Assembly (NCBI GenBank): GCA_029207755.1
Contig: JARCOQ010000002.1
Span: 9,315,156 to 9,379,155 of the forward strand
DNA from: Chamaea fasciata
Lineage: Eukaryota; Chordata; Aves; Passeriformes; Sylviidae
Reading direction: 5' to 3'
DNA: 64,000 nucleotides
The notes under the pieces were generated by a model. It was given only the letters and a program-made list of their open reading frames with translations. It ran no database searches and was not told the origin of the DNA. Shown one piece after another: positions 36,301-50,339 of the stretch; the first letter of the stretch is position 1, and each line of letters begins with the position of its first letter. Made by a program: the position numbers and the translations under genes.

Positions 36301-39300
36301 ACACAAGGGAAATGAAGAATCTTGTTTACAAGTGAGAAAAGTTGGGTTGAAGTTATTTGATAGCATAAAATAATATTCTTTGTCATAGATAGAAATAAAC
36401 TCCAGTTTCTCAAAAAGATCCAACTACTTTCATTGTCAAACTTTCCTTCACTTCACTGCAATCACTTGTCCCATTCAAAATTCCCTCAACACAGGTCCCA
36501 GGGTGAGTAAAGGCCTTCTCACCCTGATTACCCATAGAACAGTTCTACCCTGAGCACTGGCTGGGATGGGATCCTGAGAAAAAAGCTGGATGTGTTCATT
36601 GACTTTTGTCAGGGTCATCATGCCTAGGCACAAGAAATAAGTCAAGAATCTGCTCCTCCAAAACAACTCACCTAGACTGCTGCCTTACCCTTTCGACCTC
36701 AGACAAACACAGACTTCCTGCTCTTCCAACAAACCCTGCAGTCCCTCCCCTTCTGCAGTACACAATGCAAATTATACCTGAAAAAACTGGCAAGTACCAG
36801 GCCACTCAGCTCACCAGAGAGGTTGGGCTAAAACAAAGTAGTTTTAAAGGGATTACGCATTGTATATGTCATGGCTAGAAATGAGAAACAGAGTTCAAAG
36901 AGAAGAAAAAAACGTGTGGAAGAGAAACAAATGTAGGGAAGTCTTACTTGGAGTTTGGGGAATATCAAGAGAAATGGTTGAGGCTATCATACAGCTTGAT
37001 TATAAGAGCACTGGAGAAAAAAATTCAGAGGGTAATGAAATTAAAATGAGGGAATGGATAAACGGAGACTAGCAGCCTATTTCAGAGATTTACGCTGAAA
37101 ACTTTAATATCCCTCACACCTTAAAATCAAGCCAAAGTGCTGATAGATAACGTAGACAAGATCCCATACAGTTGCACTTCTGCAAAAGAGAAGTAGACCT
37201 CATCAATGCATCATAGCAAACTTAATGGGAAATGTGCTGTTTGAATTATAACTCTTGTCATGGTGTGAGCTGGGACGAATAGTGGTCAAATAAAAATTAA
37301 AGAAAATTGCAGTACAATGTAGTGGGCATTTTCTTCACAAAAGAAAAAAAAAGAAAAAAAAAGTCTATGATCTCCTCTCTTTGCAAATCACAGCAAAACC
37401 ACCATGAAGTAGTTGAACCATGAAACTTTCCCTTGATTAATCAACCAGAGAAACAGCTTTCTCACTTAAACACACACTGTATTCCTACAACTGCTTAGTC
37501 AGAGTTTCTAAACAGACAATGAGCTTAACTCAAACAAACTGTAGAGTCCTCAATTTTATTTTTCTTTTAATTAGCTTGAAGTGAGCTAGTGGAAGAAATC
37601 CTCTAAGACAGAATCATAAGGTTCTTCTTTTTTAGGTTCAGTTACTTTTCAGAGATATAAGTCAAATCTCCCCAATTTTTTTGTTCCTTTGGTTGCATGC
37701 CACACAAGCATAAAGAACTATCAAGGTGAGATAGAAAGGTTGACATTCACCCAAATACAGAGCCAAGCTGCTTTTCAAGTAAATCATCAAAACATGATGT
37801 GTTATCCTCGTTCTGTCACCTGCAAAAGGGTGAACCCCAGGCATTTCAAGACATTAAATGCACTAAAATGCACCACTTCATCTGATAAAATATCACAGAC
37901 AGAAATTCAGGCTTCTGTCTTAGTTCTATCTGTATATACTCCAGGAGGCAAGAAAACTAAGATATAAAAATTAGAGAAGTATCCAAGAGGAAAGTGGGTA
38001 GGGAAGAAAGAAATGTGACGCATTCCAATACCAGTGCAATATTTTTTTAATCATCCTAGAAGTCAGATCTAATCACAGCAGGAGCCTTCATGGAATCTGA
38101 TCCTGTATTGCTCTCACTGTGCTTTCACTTGAGTCTATGAAGTTAAAACTCTTGCTTTATTTATGGGCAGTGGTGGATCATTTCCTGCAGAGTGTAGACA
38201 TTGAATAAGAGTTGAAAAGAATCAATCACTTGAGAAGTCTTCACCTCTTATCACTACAGCTGAGCATCTAAAATCAATTAGATAATATTAATAATAATAT
38301 TCTGACTTTTGCCTACAAAACCACGTAAATTTCACTGGGTTTGACCAGGCAACTTTAAATGTAGATGGTGTGATTTATCACCAAGGAGTAACCATCATGA
38401 GTCAAAGCTTTTGAACTGTCAAGTAACTGGATTCTTTTTTCTCTCTGTGTAGTACAACGTAGAACAATGTTTCCAAAAGTCACATCATGCTGATTTATTA
38501 CTAAATACAAAAAAAAATCCCAAGTATTCATTCCCTGAACAAGAGAATACTCAGGCTGGAAAACTTCATTCAGAATCACTGAAGCAGAGATTTTCAAGAC
38601 AGTTATTCCTCATTCCTTGACTTGGCAAAGGAACAACAAAGGAAAAAGAGGTCCTAGCTGTAGCCACTTAGGATTCTCCACACATGTTCCAAATCTTAGC
38701 TCCCTCTCTGCTGATGGAGAGAAAGATGCTTGAAATGCCAGTAGACAGGTTAGTATCAATGATATTTTTCTTTCTTTCCAAAAACCCAAATGCCTCTTTT
38801 CTTTTAGGGACACACCCTTAATTTTGTTCAACATGTAGCAGAACAAATTAAGAGGGAGGGAACTATCTGGCTACCATTTAAAGCACAATTTAAAAAAAGA
38901 GTGAGAAATTCTCACTCTCACCATTCCATCACAGGTTCACAGTCTCTGGGCACCTTGCCAGTCTGCAGGACCACACTTATCTGTGACACAGCCTTGTGTT
39001 TCAAACAGATTAGTAGACAGAATCAAAGCATCTGGTGTTGGCTGTGCAGAACCACTCTTCATAATTAGTTTAATATTTCACACCAACACATATTTCATGT
39101 CTCTTAGCCTACTAATCCACTATTATACTCCATGATGCTACTGCTCTGTGTTCCTCATTCATCCATTCACTGTGACTGAAGGACATCAGTTTTATTGTGT
39201 CAGTTTTTCTTGTGTCCACAGCCTTTGCCTGATGGAGGTGGAGGAATGTAGACTGACCATGTGACACAATAAATCCATAGGGATTAGTGGTGATGTATAT

Positions 39301-41638
39301 CACTTTCATGCTTGTGAGAGCACTGACACTGTGATATTACTCATTGATAATGATCCAGCATCTGCACCTCATTTCTGTGGAATATTTCTCTACATCAGCT
39401 TTTTCCACTAACTATAACAACTGTTTGGGGAGGCGTGTTTCCAGTTTTCTCCTGTTATTTTCAAAGTTACACACAGTTTGGGGACTGCTGCAGCCAGCAG
39501 CTTCAGCATATTGACCAATATTTCTTTGGCTTCACGTTTGCTGTATCACAGCTTTCATTTTACACTTGATGTGCTATGAATCTCCCTCTGCATATGTGAC
39601 CATGTGGGCTTTGATGATAGCACTTTGCCAATTACTGCTCACAGCTGCAGATCTTTCCCAATGGCATTTTCTTGATGCACAACATCTTAGGCTCTTTTTC
39701 AGGGCTTGCCTCACACCAGTTGTGTTCCAAACATGTTATTGGAAGAAAAAAAATTGGCACATCCCAATTTTGGCTAATGTTTCTGTAAGTCTTTGCCAGT
39801 TGAAACACTCTTTTTTATTTATTACAATGGTCATACATGTCCTAAGGGTCAAGAAGAGGTATGAGATAGGTATTACATATATTTCCTGTCTAAGCGTTTA
39901 ACTAGAATTGCCAATGCTGCCTTTACAGTGAAGCATCATGGAGAGGGGCAGAAGAGCTTTTAAGAACGATCCAGCCTACTATATTTATAGTCATCTGCAA
40001 GGCTTTTCCAAAGCCATAAGATGAAGCATAGAGGGGAATGTGGGGAGCTGGTCTTCAGTGATTTCTGTCAAAGAATTCATGTATTTGAGGACCTTTAGGG
40101 CAGATCTTCAGTGATTTTGAAGAGGTAGCACCCCTCAGCCTGTTCCCAGATTGATTCTTCTCCCAGTTTTTACTGCAAAGACAGTTCCTTGCTTCAAGTT
40201 GGGAGATCTTGACTCCCTGATTCCAAGCAGATCCATGTTAACTGTTTTCAGCCATTGTTTTAGAGTGTAGCCAGAGGTTTAACACATGGGATATATGTTC
40301 TTGACCTTTCAGCCAACCTTGGTACAAAGAAGGCAAAGCCATGGCATGGTTTTATCTCCTTCCAGTAGTCTGATATCCTCATATATTTACATCTGCAAAT
40401 CTGAGGTTTTCTGCTGCCAGTGGAATACTGATTGTCTCAAAGCAGGTTGTAAGGTATGTTTGGAAGAGCTCTCTGAATTTGCATGGTGAAAGAGCAAATA
40501 TGAAATGCACATGAATGGTCTGAATTTTCATAAGGGAGCAGTAAGAGTGCAGGTTGTGAAGTAGTGCATAAATTCACAAAGACGAAAAGCCATTGTTAAA
40601 GAAAATATGTATATGCAGAAATAAAATTGACAAGAAGTTTTATTCTGTCAGTTACAGGAGACCATTGACAGATTATGTTATGGAAGAAAATGCTTCACTA
40701 ATGCAGTTAATGTGGTATTATCCCAGATGTATCTAAATTGCTTTCATTATTCTACACCACGGAGCCTGAATGCTCCTATTTCGTCATGTCCTTTTTTGCT
40801 GGCCTGCTTTTAACTTGCAGCTGGAGAGACCAAGAACTAGAAATTAAATTCTCAAACACTTGTAGATAGTATATAAGCATGTGCCTCCATTTTCTCCTGC
40901 TAACAAATGGGAATATTTTCATATTATCTGGATTTGAAGAATTATTTAGGCAGGTATTTGCAGTTCATTGGAGGTAGCTGGTGGTTCTCCTTGTTCAGTA
41001 TCTGATATTTCTAAGATGTATTTATTTTATAATATCAAGGAAAGTAATGAGTCTCTATGAATTCTTCTTTAAGTACATGGCACAAGTTGAAACATATAAC
41101 ACCTACAGTGGAATAAAAACCTTCTGTCCTGTTTATATCAACTCTGGTTCCATTTTCATAGGATTTTTTTTTTTTTCAATTGAAGACATTGTATTCCAAA
41201 CTACAGCAGAAGATGGTACAAAAGTTCCAACAGAGACTGGATAGAAAGAAGGGCTCATAGCTCAGAAAACAAGTAGAAGCATCAGTGCTTCAGCCTTTCA
41301 ATACTGAATGGCCAAGGAATCTATTCCATTGGTATATTACAAACCCTACCTGCTTCTAAGCTATTTTAACCTCAAACAATAAATCTGCTCTAGGTCTGAA
41401 GCAACAGAAAGACACACTAAAAGTACAATCATTTCAGAACTGAAATAACTTAGGATGTAGAACTGAGTCTTTATGAACATTCGTGGCCAATATTTTGCAA
41501 AAGCAAATGATCTTTTATCACTCTTACCTTTCCATAATCCAGCTCCTGAGATGCACAAAAGGGTTGCGTAAGGAAGCCTCTAGCTGAGAGGGAAGCTGGT
41601 GGTGGGAGGAATGCTCCTCCTTTTTCCTGTCTGCCCAG
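33320..41638. other. Unique A+T-rich DNA, no gene seen
   Basis: No supported gene. Low-complexity parts are G/T-rich runs at 34448-34500 and an (A9G)n stretch near 37338-37361. The plus frame 35808-36224 (138 codons) covers a locally GC-richer patch with a hydrophobic C-terminal third, but resembles nothing I know. The frames at 38355-38846 and 39566-39901 are likewise unremarkable. Confidence 0.55.
37338..37361. repeat. (A8-9G)n tract
   Basis: CAAAAG followed by two A-run-plus-G units. Low complexity. Confidence 0.8.
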
Positions 41639-43923
41639 CTGCTGCACATGCAACTCTGCCTGCAGGGAAGCAAGATTGAGAATGGCTCCAGGTGTGTGGA
41701 GGTGAAAAGAACACACTTTGCTGCTCTGTTTCTCTTCAAAGACATGAACAGGAAAAGAAGCAGCAAGAGCCATAGAAACCCCCTAGGCTGCTTTTTCCTA
41801 GCAGTTTTAAAATTCCTTTTAGCATCTAAACCCAACAAAGCAATTCTCTGATGCATTGCATTTGAGGTTGTCTCTTGCTACAGCATGGCTCACATCATAT
41901 TGCACTGGATAAGTCACTTACTTATCAGTGTCAATCAGTTTCCCCACCTATAAAACAGGGCTTCTTCACCTGTTTTGCAGAGGAAATGGTGATTCTGTTG
42001 AAAAAAGGAAAAAGAAACAAAAACAACAAACTCAGAGCCACTACTGTATATTTATTTAGAAGCAGAAACAAATATTGTCCAGTTCCGGTACACTTGTTTA
42101 CCAAGAACACTGTAGCCTCGGCTCAGTTGTTTGTGTTATTCATCTTTGTGCACTCATTAAAGTGAAACATGGGTAAATGGATGCAATGGCAGCCCATAAT
42201 GACAGCTGATGTGTGAGGAAGGGTAACAGACCCTTTTACCCTTTATGCCTCAATCCCTCATATGTGCATTTAGGGGCCATGGAGTGGTTAATTGTCTCCC
42301 TAGATACTGAGTAATCTATCATATGGCTCCTTATCATCCCATTCTGAGGATTTTGTTCATTTTGAAATCTTTTTCACCTGTAGAATCATTAGCTCTCTCT
42401 TTCTCCTTGAGATAATAACAATTACGCCTAAACCACCATGGTTTCATTTCTCTCTTTGGTCTTTATCTCACAGGACTTTCTCTTTTTCTTTTCTTTTTCT
42501 TTTTAAACCCTTTTATTTAGAAATAGATATTAGCCCATAAATTAACAGAACACTAAACCAATCTAAGGATTTTGAAGATACCAATAAAATGATTTATTCA
42601 TAATTTAAGTCCTATAATTTTTTTTTCTATGCTCACTTCTGCTTTTTAAAAATTCTTTTCTGTGAAATGAATTTCTGTTGTAAACTTATGTACAACCAGT
42701 GTATATAATTTTTGTAGTTGCAGAGATTTGTACACTGTAGCACAACTCTGTCTGAAAGGTTTTAACCTTTTCAAGCCATATACAGGTCATAGTAAAGCCC
42801 TGTTTTTTTGAGTCACTTGATAATAATTTAAACTTGTAAAGAGTGTTACTTTTACTATGGAGTTTATAGGAAGTATTCAAAAAATGAATCTCTTTGACTT
42901 TTGTTTTTTTACACCCATTTAGTTGGAAAATCACCAAGCCCTTATTACAGGAGAAAGTGAATTATTCATAGAATAGGAGGACAAGAATCTTGTAACTGAA
43001 AAAAACTTATTCAAACCTACCACCCCAGATGAAATTATTATAATGTTCCAGTCCTGAGAACTGGTAGTCATGTGCCTAATGACAGATTTGCATTAGTTTG
43101 CTGGTCTGGATTTGACCCACAGAGTAATTCGATAGTCTCCCACTTTTTGTTACAGGAATTTTATGAGTGTAGGATGAAGGGGTATCAGATATTGGCATTT
43201 ACTCCTCTGGTGGTTTGGGATCTATTTTAAAAGACCCTGACTACTGACATTACTAGTGAATTAATTGCTTCTACTGAGTCTGTTCATAGACAATTATGTA
43301 GGATTGCCTCTCAGAAGTCTGTAACGAAAGTAGTGCTGAAATCCCAGCACTGCAAAAACCATTTTATTGGTTTTGCCTCAAATGATAGAGCATTTTACAT
43401 GTGAAGGATGAGCTTTTTAAGGCTTACTTTTAAATTTAAAAAATTTTATATTGCGTCCATAAAGAAATATGTTGGAGCTAAACAACCAAGCAATTCAAAA
43501 CACTGCTTATTTATTTCAGTTGTTGCATGCACACACATGCATATATATATTTTACAGATTTTATGAGATACTGTCTATATTTATGAATATTCCATACATT
43601 TATTGGAAGTAATACAATAGTTTTTCTACAGTTACAAAAAATATTAATAATTATGAATTGAACCATCTTTGAATTACTAACCAAAATGCATAGAGGTTAT
43701 TTCTAGTAGGAGGATACCTACAATGAACATAACCCAATAATATCTAGTCTTCTTAATGTGGCAGTTCACTTCATTAATGTGCCAAAACTAGATGAATCAT
43801 AGATCTATAATTATGCTGTTAAAGACAACTAGAAATGGATAGATCATATATGCCTCAAAGACTCCATCTTTTAAAACTAGGAAGGGAAAAAATAATACAG
43901 AAAGATCAGAGTATGAGACAGAG

Positions 43924-44019
43924 ATATAATAATAATGTTATTATAGTTATTATATATTATTAATAATGGCATTATTATTATTATTACTATTATTAACTGT
44001 ATTATAATAAATAATATAG
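43924..44019. repeat. (ATT/TAA)n repeat with inverted-repeat character
   Basis: TAATAATAATGTTATTATAG is followed by TATTAATAATGGCATTATTA, ATTATTACTATTATTAAC and TATTATAATAAATAATATAG. Because ATT and AAT units alternate, the tract is largely self-complementary and could form hairpins when single-stranded. Confidence 0.85.
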
Positions 44020-44190
44020 TAAGAGCAGAGTTATATACAGAATAATTTTATTGTGCAAATATCCACAGTTGAAGGAAATTGAACAAAGGCAAGTATTTGT
44101 AATTATTTCATCATGCACCCTGGAACCTTCATAACCCTAGGTACGGTGCAAATAAAATAACGCAAAACATTTTTTAAATGTATCCAAGAT

Positions 44191-44217
44191 TTTGTTTGTT
44201 TGTTTGTTTGTTTGTTG
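44191..44217. repeat. (TTTG)6 microsatellite
   Basis: About six and a half uninterrupted TTTG units. Confidence 0.95.
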
Positions 44218-45240
44218 GAAGAGGGACTAAAAGAAAGCACAGGGGAAAGAACAAAGGGAAGAAGCAGCGAGGAAAGAATAGGCAGCAAAATTTGATCTCC
44301 ACAGTAGCAACTGGATAGAAGATTGTGAAAAATGAAATGACCAAAGGCAGCTTCTAAATGAGAAATTATAATACTGCAAACTTGATTCATATATATCTAG
44401 TTTGTGAAATCAAAATGATTTAGCAGCATAGCTCAGTTTAAGGTTGATATTCATTTATGAAAACTCCTGATTCAAGGTCTCACTAAGGATAATAAATAGG
44501 ACTAGAAAGAAACCATGATTAGACAAATAAGTATTCTTGAAAGGAAGCAAAAGGTGTACTGAAATAACACAGTAAGAAGATTGTGGATGAAATAAATGAG
44601 AATTTAAAAAATATGGTATGTACAAGTTCAGCAAAAAGAACTTATGCTGTGCTTGGAATCATCCACTAGCAAAATGTTTGGCTATACTGCTCCCCTGATG
44701 CTGAAAAATTACTTTGCATGGTAGAAAAAAAAGTTTAAAATAAGAGAAAAATCAATCCCAGATAGCAGAGGAACAATAATAAATTGAAAATAGGACCATC
44801 TCTTATGTTAAGAAACCTCTGCAGAGCTGTGAAGGAATAAAGAAGCTTTATTCCTAATATGGATAAAGCTTTTTAAGAAAAAGCTGATGACTGAGAAAAT
44901 GCAGAGAAGATGCCTCCCTCCCCAGCTTCTCTGAAAACCCAGTCAAACAAAATAAAACCTGATAAAGTGTTATATGTCATGAGGGATGTTTACACACCAA
45001 AAAGGGGGCATAGCTTATATCTCACATATGACAGATCCCTGAGAGCCCACACGTGCGTTTCCTGTTTATCATCAAAACGTGGCAGCTTGGATGGAAACAA
45101 TAGCATCCAGAAACTTTGCTGGCTCCAGCAAAACTTGGAACAAGCATGAACGGTTTGGAAGGCTTCAGATGACAAATAAATTCCTCAGGCAAGTGAATAA
45201 TAGGTACCAGGATTATACAGCTAAAGTTTTGGGACACCAC

Positions 45241-45744
45241 TGTCATGGTCCAACCCCAACCAGCCACTCTCTCTCTCTCCCCTGGTGGGAAGCGAGAGAG
45301 AATCAGGAGGGTGAAAGTGAGAAGATTTGTGGGTGGATTTTAATAGTTAAAGCAAAAGTCAGGCATGTAAGCAAAGCAAAAGGGAGAATTCATTCCCACG
45401 GTTCAGCTGTCCCTAGGAGAGCTGGGCTCTCACACATATAGTAATGACTTAGGAAAACGCACCCTTCCTCCTTCTTTATGTGCTAAGTGTCATGACATAT
45501 GATCTGGGACATCCTTTGGGACAGACCACGTCACCTGTCCTGCTGGGACCCGTCCCAATTCCTTGTGGACCTCCAGTGACTTCACTGCTGGGGTGGTGTG
45601 AGAAGCAGAAAAGGCCTTAGCTCTGTGTAGGCTCTGCTCAGCAGTAAGGAAAGCATCTCTGTATTATCAGTACAAATCCAAATCACAGCCCCATGCTGCC
45701 TACTGGGAAGAAACTTAACTCTATTCCACCCCCAAACCAGTGCA
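45241..45744 (-). mobile_element. Avian ERV solo LTR, copy B
   Basis: Starts TGTCATGGTCCAACCCC and ends CCACCCCCAAACCAGTGCA, the same termini as copies A and C with small changes. It shares several blocks with copy C: AAGCAAAGCAAAAGG near 45375, TTTATGTGCT at 45475-45484 (reading AGCACATAAA on the minus strand, the TATA-like site), AGAAGCAGAAAAGGCCTTA at 45601-45619, and CTGCTCAGCAGTAA at about 45634-45647. Orientation minus follows from the TATA-like site. No paired LTR or coding region is near, so it is a solo LTR. The flanks ACCAC and ATTGT do not form a target-site duplication. Confidence 0.85.
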
Positions 45745-46692
45745 ATTGTACATGGCAAATGGAAGTGTTGCTTCCAATTAATTCCTTTAGACTCTCTGTT
45801 CGCATGTTGACAAAAAAAAATCTGAACCATCTGATAAACAGCAGTGTATAGATGACATAGGTCGTTCAGCAGAATCTAAGTGGAATTTTCAGAATCATAG
45901 AAATCTATTGTTTAAAATAAGTTATTTGGGCCACTCCTCTTAAAAACACTCATGGACTAAGAAGAGAGATGCACATAACTGAATACCTAATTTGGTTATT
46001 CTAGAGAAGTGACTTTATGAAAGTTTATTAACAGGAGTAGCAAATATCTGTCAACTACTCAAAGAGCCACACGTATGGATAATGATTAATAATCATATAG
46101 TATAAAACAGAGAAATGCATAACAGGGCTAGATGGCTAGTCAGTTTTTCCACCACATCAATGAAACTAGGTCAAATTTTGCAGAGTATTGTGAGGTGAAT
46201 TTTGGGTGTGAGGTTAAAAGAAATCAACAAACATTAGATGAGATAATGCAAATGGTTAGAGCAGAATATCTTAATAATGTGTCTTTGCCAAATGGCTCAA
46301 ATTATCTCATTGCCTTTCTCAGAAAGATTTCTGGTAAGAGTCTACAGATTTTACAGAGGAACAAAATAGGAACTGAAAATCCATGCAATTTCAAAGTGAT
46401 AGAGAGCCTTTCTGAAGTTTTCCATTTTAATCAGGCTACTAGATGTTACAGAAGACACATTTTTCCTCTGTTACATTTTGTGGGATACAGATTTAAAATT
46501 GGCAGGAGAGAGTTTTGTGCAAAGAGCACTGCTCTTCTTTCCATGCACCTTGCCTTTAAGGTTGCCTTTTTGCTTGACTGAAGAACCGCACCTAAAAACT
46601 GGTCATCTCAACATCAGCACCAATATTCAGCTTAAAACAATGGGCAGCTGCAGAGACCCCTCCTAGTCTGGGGAAGGTGGAAAGAATCACAA

Positions 46693-46752
46693 TTTTATTA
46701 TTTAATAAATATTAATGTTAATAATATAAATGTTAATATTATTATATATGTT
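46693..46752. repeat. A+T-only inverted-repeat region
   Basis: ATTTAATAAATATTAATGTT, AATAATATAAATGTTAATAT and TATTATATATG succeed each other. ATTAATGTTAATA-type strings recur in opposite senses, so the segment is partly palindromic. Confidence 0.7.
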
Positions 46753-48813
46753 ACTTTAAGAAATAAATGTACAGCCAGGTATCAAAAAATTGGATGATTA
46801 AATATACCTATATGTGAAGCCTGAAAGGAATATGTTTTTTTAAAAAGACAATAGGAAACAAAAGCAGTGACCATGTTACACTGCCAGCAGTCTCAAGTCT
46901 GTGTGATTAGAAGGTCAGTGTGTCTGTAGCAGCAAAAAAGTATATCTTGTGAGAAATTATAGACGGTGTGTTGTCATGTCAGTCCCCTTCATGCGGTGAA
47001 AGGTCAGTGATCCACTGTGGAAGAAAGATGACAATTTCTGTGTAAGACTGACTGACAGCACAGGTGCTGTTGGACATCGTGTCTGCTGTCAAAAGACCAG
47101 TGGACAATAAAGCAGTTTTAGTTTTATTTTAAATTTTAGAGCTAAGAACGAAGTAAAGTCATGTCTGACTTCCATGAAAAATGGCACCTAAACTTCTCAT
47201 TACATATTTATAACCCGTAATAACCCTTGGAATTAACTGTGTCAATAACCCTTTCAGAGAAAATGGACAGGGTTGATTTCTGTACACAGTTTAGTCCTGC
47301 AGCTTTCAGTGTAGCCGTAGACAGGCAAGAAGAAAATCTGTGGCTGTCAGAGCAGTTTACACTGGCCAACTGGAAGGGAAAAGAATGAATGTGAGCAACA
47401 TGTAGTGTCATAATGAACCATACTATGTCCTGCTTTACCTCACTTTCTATGGGTTTGGGGTGGAGGGATTTGATTTCACCTGTAAGTTTCTGAAGAGTTT
47501 GCTCTCCCAAACACAAAGGTCCTGATTCTCTTTAGATATATGTTACAAGACAAGTAACTCAACTGATGCAAAATAGGTTTAAGCAGAATCAAATCCTTGC
47601 TTTCCAGCCGTACCTGGCGCTTGGATAAAATGCAGTTCATAATTCTCTTTTTACCTGTGAGTCAGCCTCACAAACACAATGCCTTGAGGAATGTTCTAGA
47701 GCTCCATCAGGCTTATTCAAACAATGTATAAGAGTCCTCAAGCAGAACTCAATTACTGTTCAAGTGGAAGAGTAATTGGACAACACTCATCAGTTTTGGA
47801 ATAAATGATATTAGGTGCCAGATTTGAAAAGCAAACCTTTGGGTTGTAATAGAAAAGGGAGATTAATTTAATGAAAGACAAAAAATTCCAGTTCTCCCAG
47901 GTTAGAAATAATGAAACAAAAACTTTTCACTGTATCTCAGATAGTAGTAAAAGAGAAGGTGCATGTACACTTGACATTTTAAATTATCTAAGCTACATTC
48001 AAATGAGAAACGGAACCATGGTTAGAAGTTTCTCAAATTATTCTTGTATCAAAAAGGTTTCATCCCTATGTAACCTTTATCAAGCTGTGACTCAGAAGAA
48101 GTATTAATATGAAGTTTTATGAGTGCAGATGGGAAACTGAAATCTATTCACTAATTTTATTATACTTTAAATTAATTTCTAAATAGAAGAATTGATACAA
48201 ACATACATAAATGGAGATGTGTGCATATGTTTTCTTAAATGTACTTTTGGTGGTAACTTTTCCATAATTATGTTTAGAATGTCTAAAAGTAATGTGGACA
48301 ATTGATTTTTGAAAGAAGCAATAGGGGAGAAAGAGGGATTCCTAAACTCTTTGAAGAAGGAAGAAACAAAGTTATAAGAGAAATTTTGTCTATATTTCCA
48401 TATTTAATCCATGGTTAACAAATGGTTACTAAAAGAAAAGGGATATATTGCATGAATATTGCTTCTTTTAAATATACTAAAGCTGAAATGTTAATCAAAT
48501 TCCTCAAAATCTGGAATATGGTACCTAAATTAACCTGAAGTTCACATCTTGAAATACAGAAATAAAATATTTCCAAGGAAGACAAGGTTAATGAAAAGTA
48601 GTGGTGATATGCAGAAGGTCACAGCTAATTTTTGTGAAAATAATATTCTGAATAAAGACAAGATTCAGTGTGCAACTACAATGGCCCCGTATTCAAGCAT
48701 ATTTGGCCCTGCACTTTTTATTCAGAAATAATGCAGCTTCTGAGGCAACCAATTTACTTCTTAATGAATTCACAGTCTTAGTTGAGCCATGTTGGCAAGA
48801 CTATATACAGTGC

Positions 48814-48834
48814 ATATATATATATATAATATAT
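48814..48834. repeat. (AT)n microsatellite
   Basis: About eight AT units followed by AATATATAATC. Confidence 0.9.
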
Positions 48835-50339
48835 AATCTAACTGTATAGATAAATGTTTTATATAGATTTCCAGGTTTAAATAATGACACTGATAATTAA
48901 AGGAAATATAAAAGCTACAGGTAATTGAAACACATACATTTTACAGTAATCAATTTAGAAGCATAACATAGATATGGTCAAATGTTTTTGAAAAAAAAAA
49001 ACCAACAAAACAAAACGTGAATTTAAAGGATTTTAGAGTCAAATAGTGCAGGCTGCATTTTGCTGTTGCAGATGTTGTTACATTTTGGATGGTATGGTGA
49101 AATATTCATTTCCTGTGCTGAGGACTGGATATGACCTTGGAGTCTAATGGCTTGTGCAGTTACCCAGGCTGAGGAAAAGTGGGGTTTCAGTTCCTTCACT
49201 AATGAATGCTCGTGTTCTATATTCAACAATAATTGTTCAAAATGCATAAATATTCATAGGTGGTGAGACTCTCTCTCCTTGCAGATGAGTTCTCATGCTC
49301 AGGTGAAAGCCAGGCTCGATTTTCTTGTCAGTGTGTGATTTGACCTCACGGTTTCTCTGGTTACGAGGTGGGATAGGTCAGTTCTTTGGCCACTCTTCAG
49401 CTCACTGCTCATTTAAATTGGGCTTTGTCAGAAAATGCACACAGATTTACATGTGCCCTCTTCCTTAATATGTCTTTAGCTATTCCATCCTAGAAGGATG
49501 TTGCATTTCCAACACCCTATTGATCCTACAATACTTTGGGCATTTGAAGGTATGGATCAAATTCTGAGATGTCCAAATAAAGAAAAAGAAGGCACATCAG
49601 AGAAAACATATTTCTATGTGTGAGATGAAGACCAAATAACAGTGTTCACAGCCACCAAGTGTATCTTTCATTTAATCTATTTTCCACAGTCCACAGCTCA
49701 TTTTGCAAACTGCAAGAAAATTAATCTGGTTTTACTGGAAGCAAAACTGAAGTAAAATTTCCTAACTTTGTGTTGAGTTTATAAACCATTTTCCCCTATA
49801 CAACTACTGAGAAAGCAAGTTACAACTTAGCTTTTGCTCCTTTCAGAATAGAGGTTTTCTGAGTTAACGAAGTTAACTTTTAAGTTGCTAAGTTAACTTT
49901 AGCAGCAGGGTCAGTAACATTGCCATATTGATCAATAACGGTGTCTTGCTTCTTTTTATTCTTTTTTTTTTCTATTATCATTCAGTAGTGTCACTCCCCA
50001 TCCATTACATTTTTCACAAAACTTATTTGCTGACTCTAGAAAGACACACATTTGTGCACAATTTATCAGTACAGTTCCTAGAAGATGTTGCAAAGGCTGT
50101 GAGAAACAGGATACTCCCCCTTCATGTGCTCTTCATTTTAGCCTATTGTCGAACTTCCCTTTCTAGGGATCATCTACTAGAGTTGCTCTCTTAACTGGTA
50201 TCAACTTCATCTGCTTCTTGTATTTGGTTTAATCTGTCCCCAATCTCTGTTGCCAGCTGTAAAGTGTTCCACAGTTATTTGAGGATAGCAAGTTTAAAAG
50301 AGGGATGGAGAAGGTTAATTACAACAGCATAATTAATAT

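Larger units (their letters stand above)
41639..45240. other. Mostly unique A+T-rich DNA, no confirmed gene
   Basis: Begins with a GC-richer patch (41520-41850) containing an exon-like signal pair discussed in the findings. A CTTTT-rich tract is at 42479-42506, an ATT/TAA repeat at 43924-44019 and a TTTG array at 44191-44217. The interval 44890-45240, left of the next LTR, is slightly GC-richer but unidentified. Confidence 0.5.

Noticed and set aside
42965..43025. TCATAGAATAGG string resembling a reverse-strand CR1 tail
   Set aside because: Downstream bases do not follow the CR1 3'-end order convincingly.
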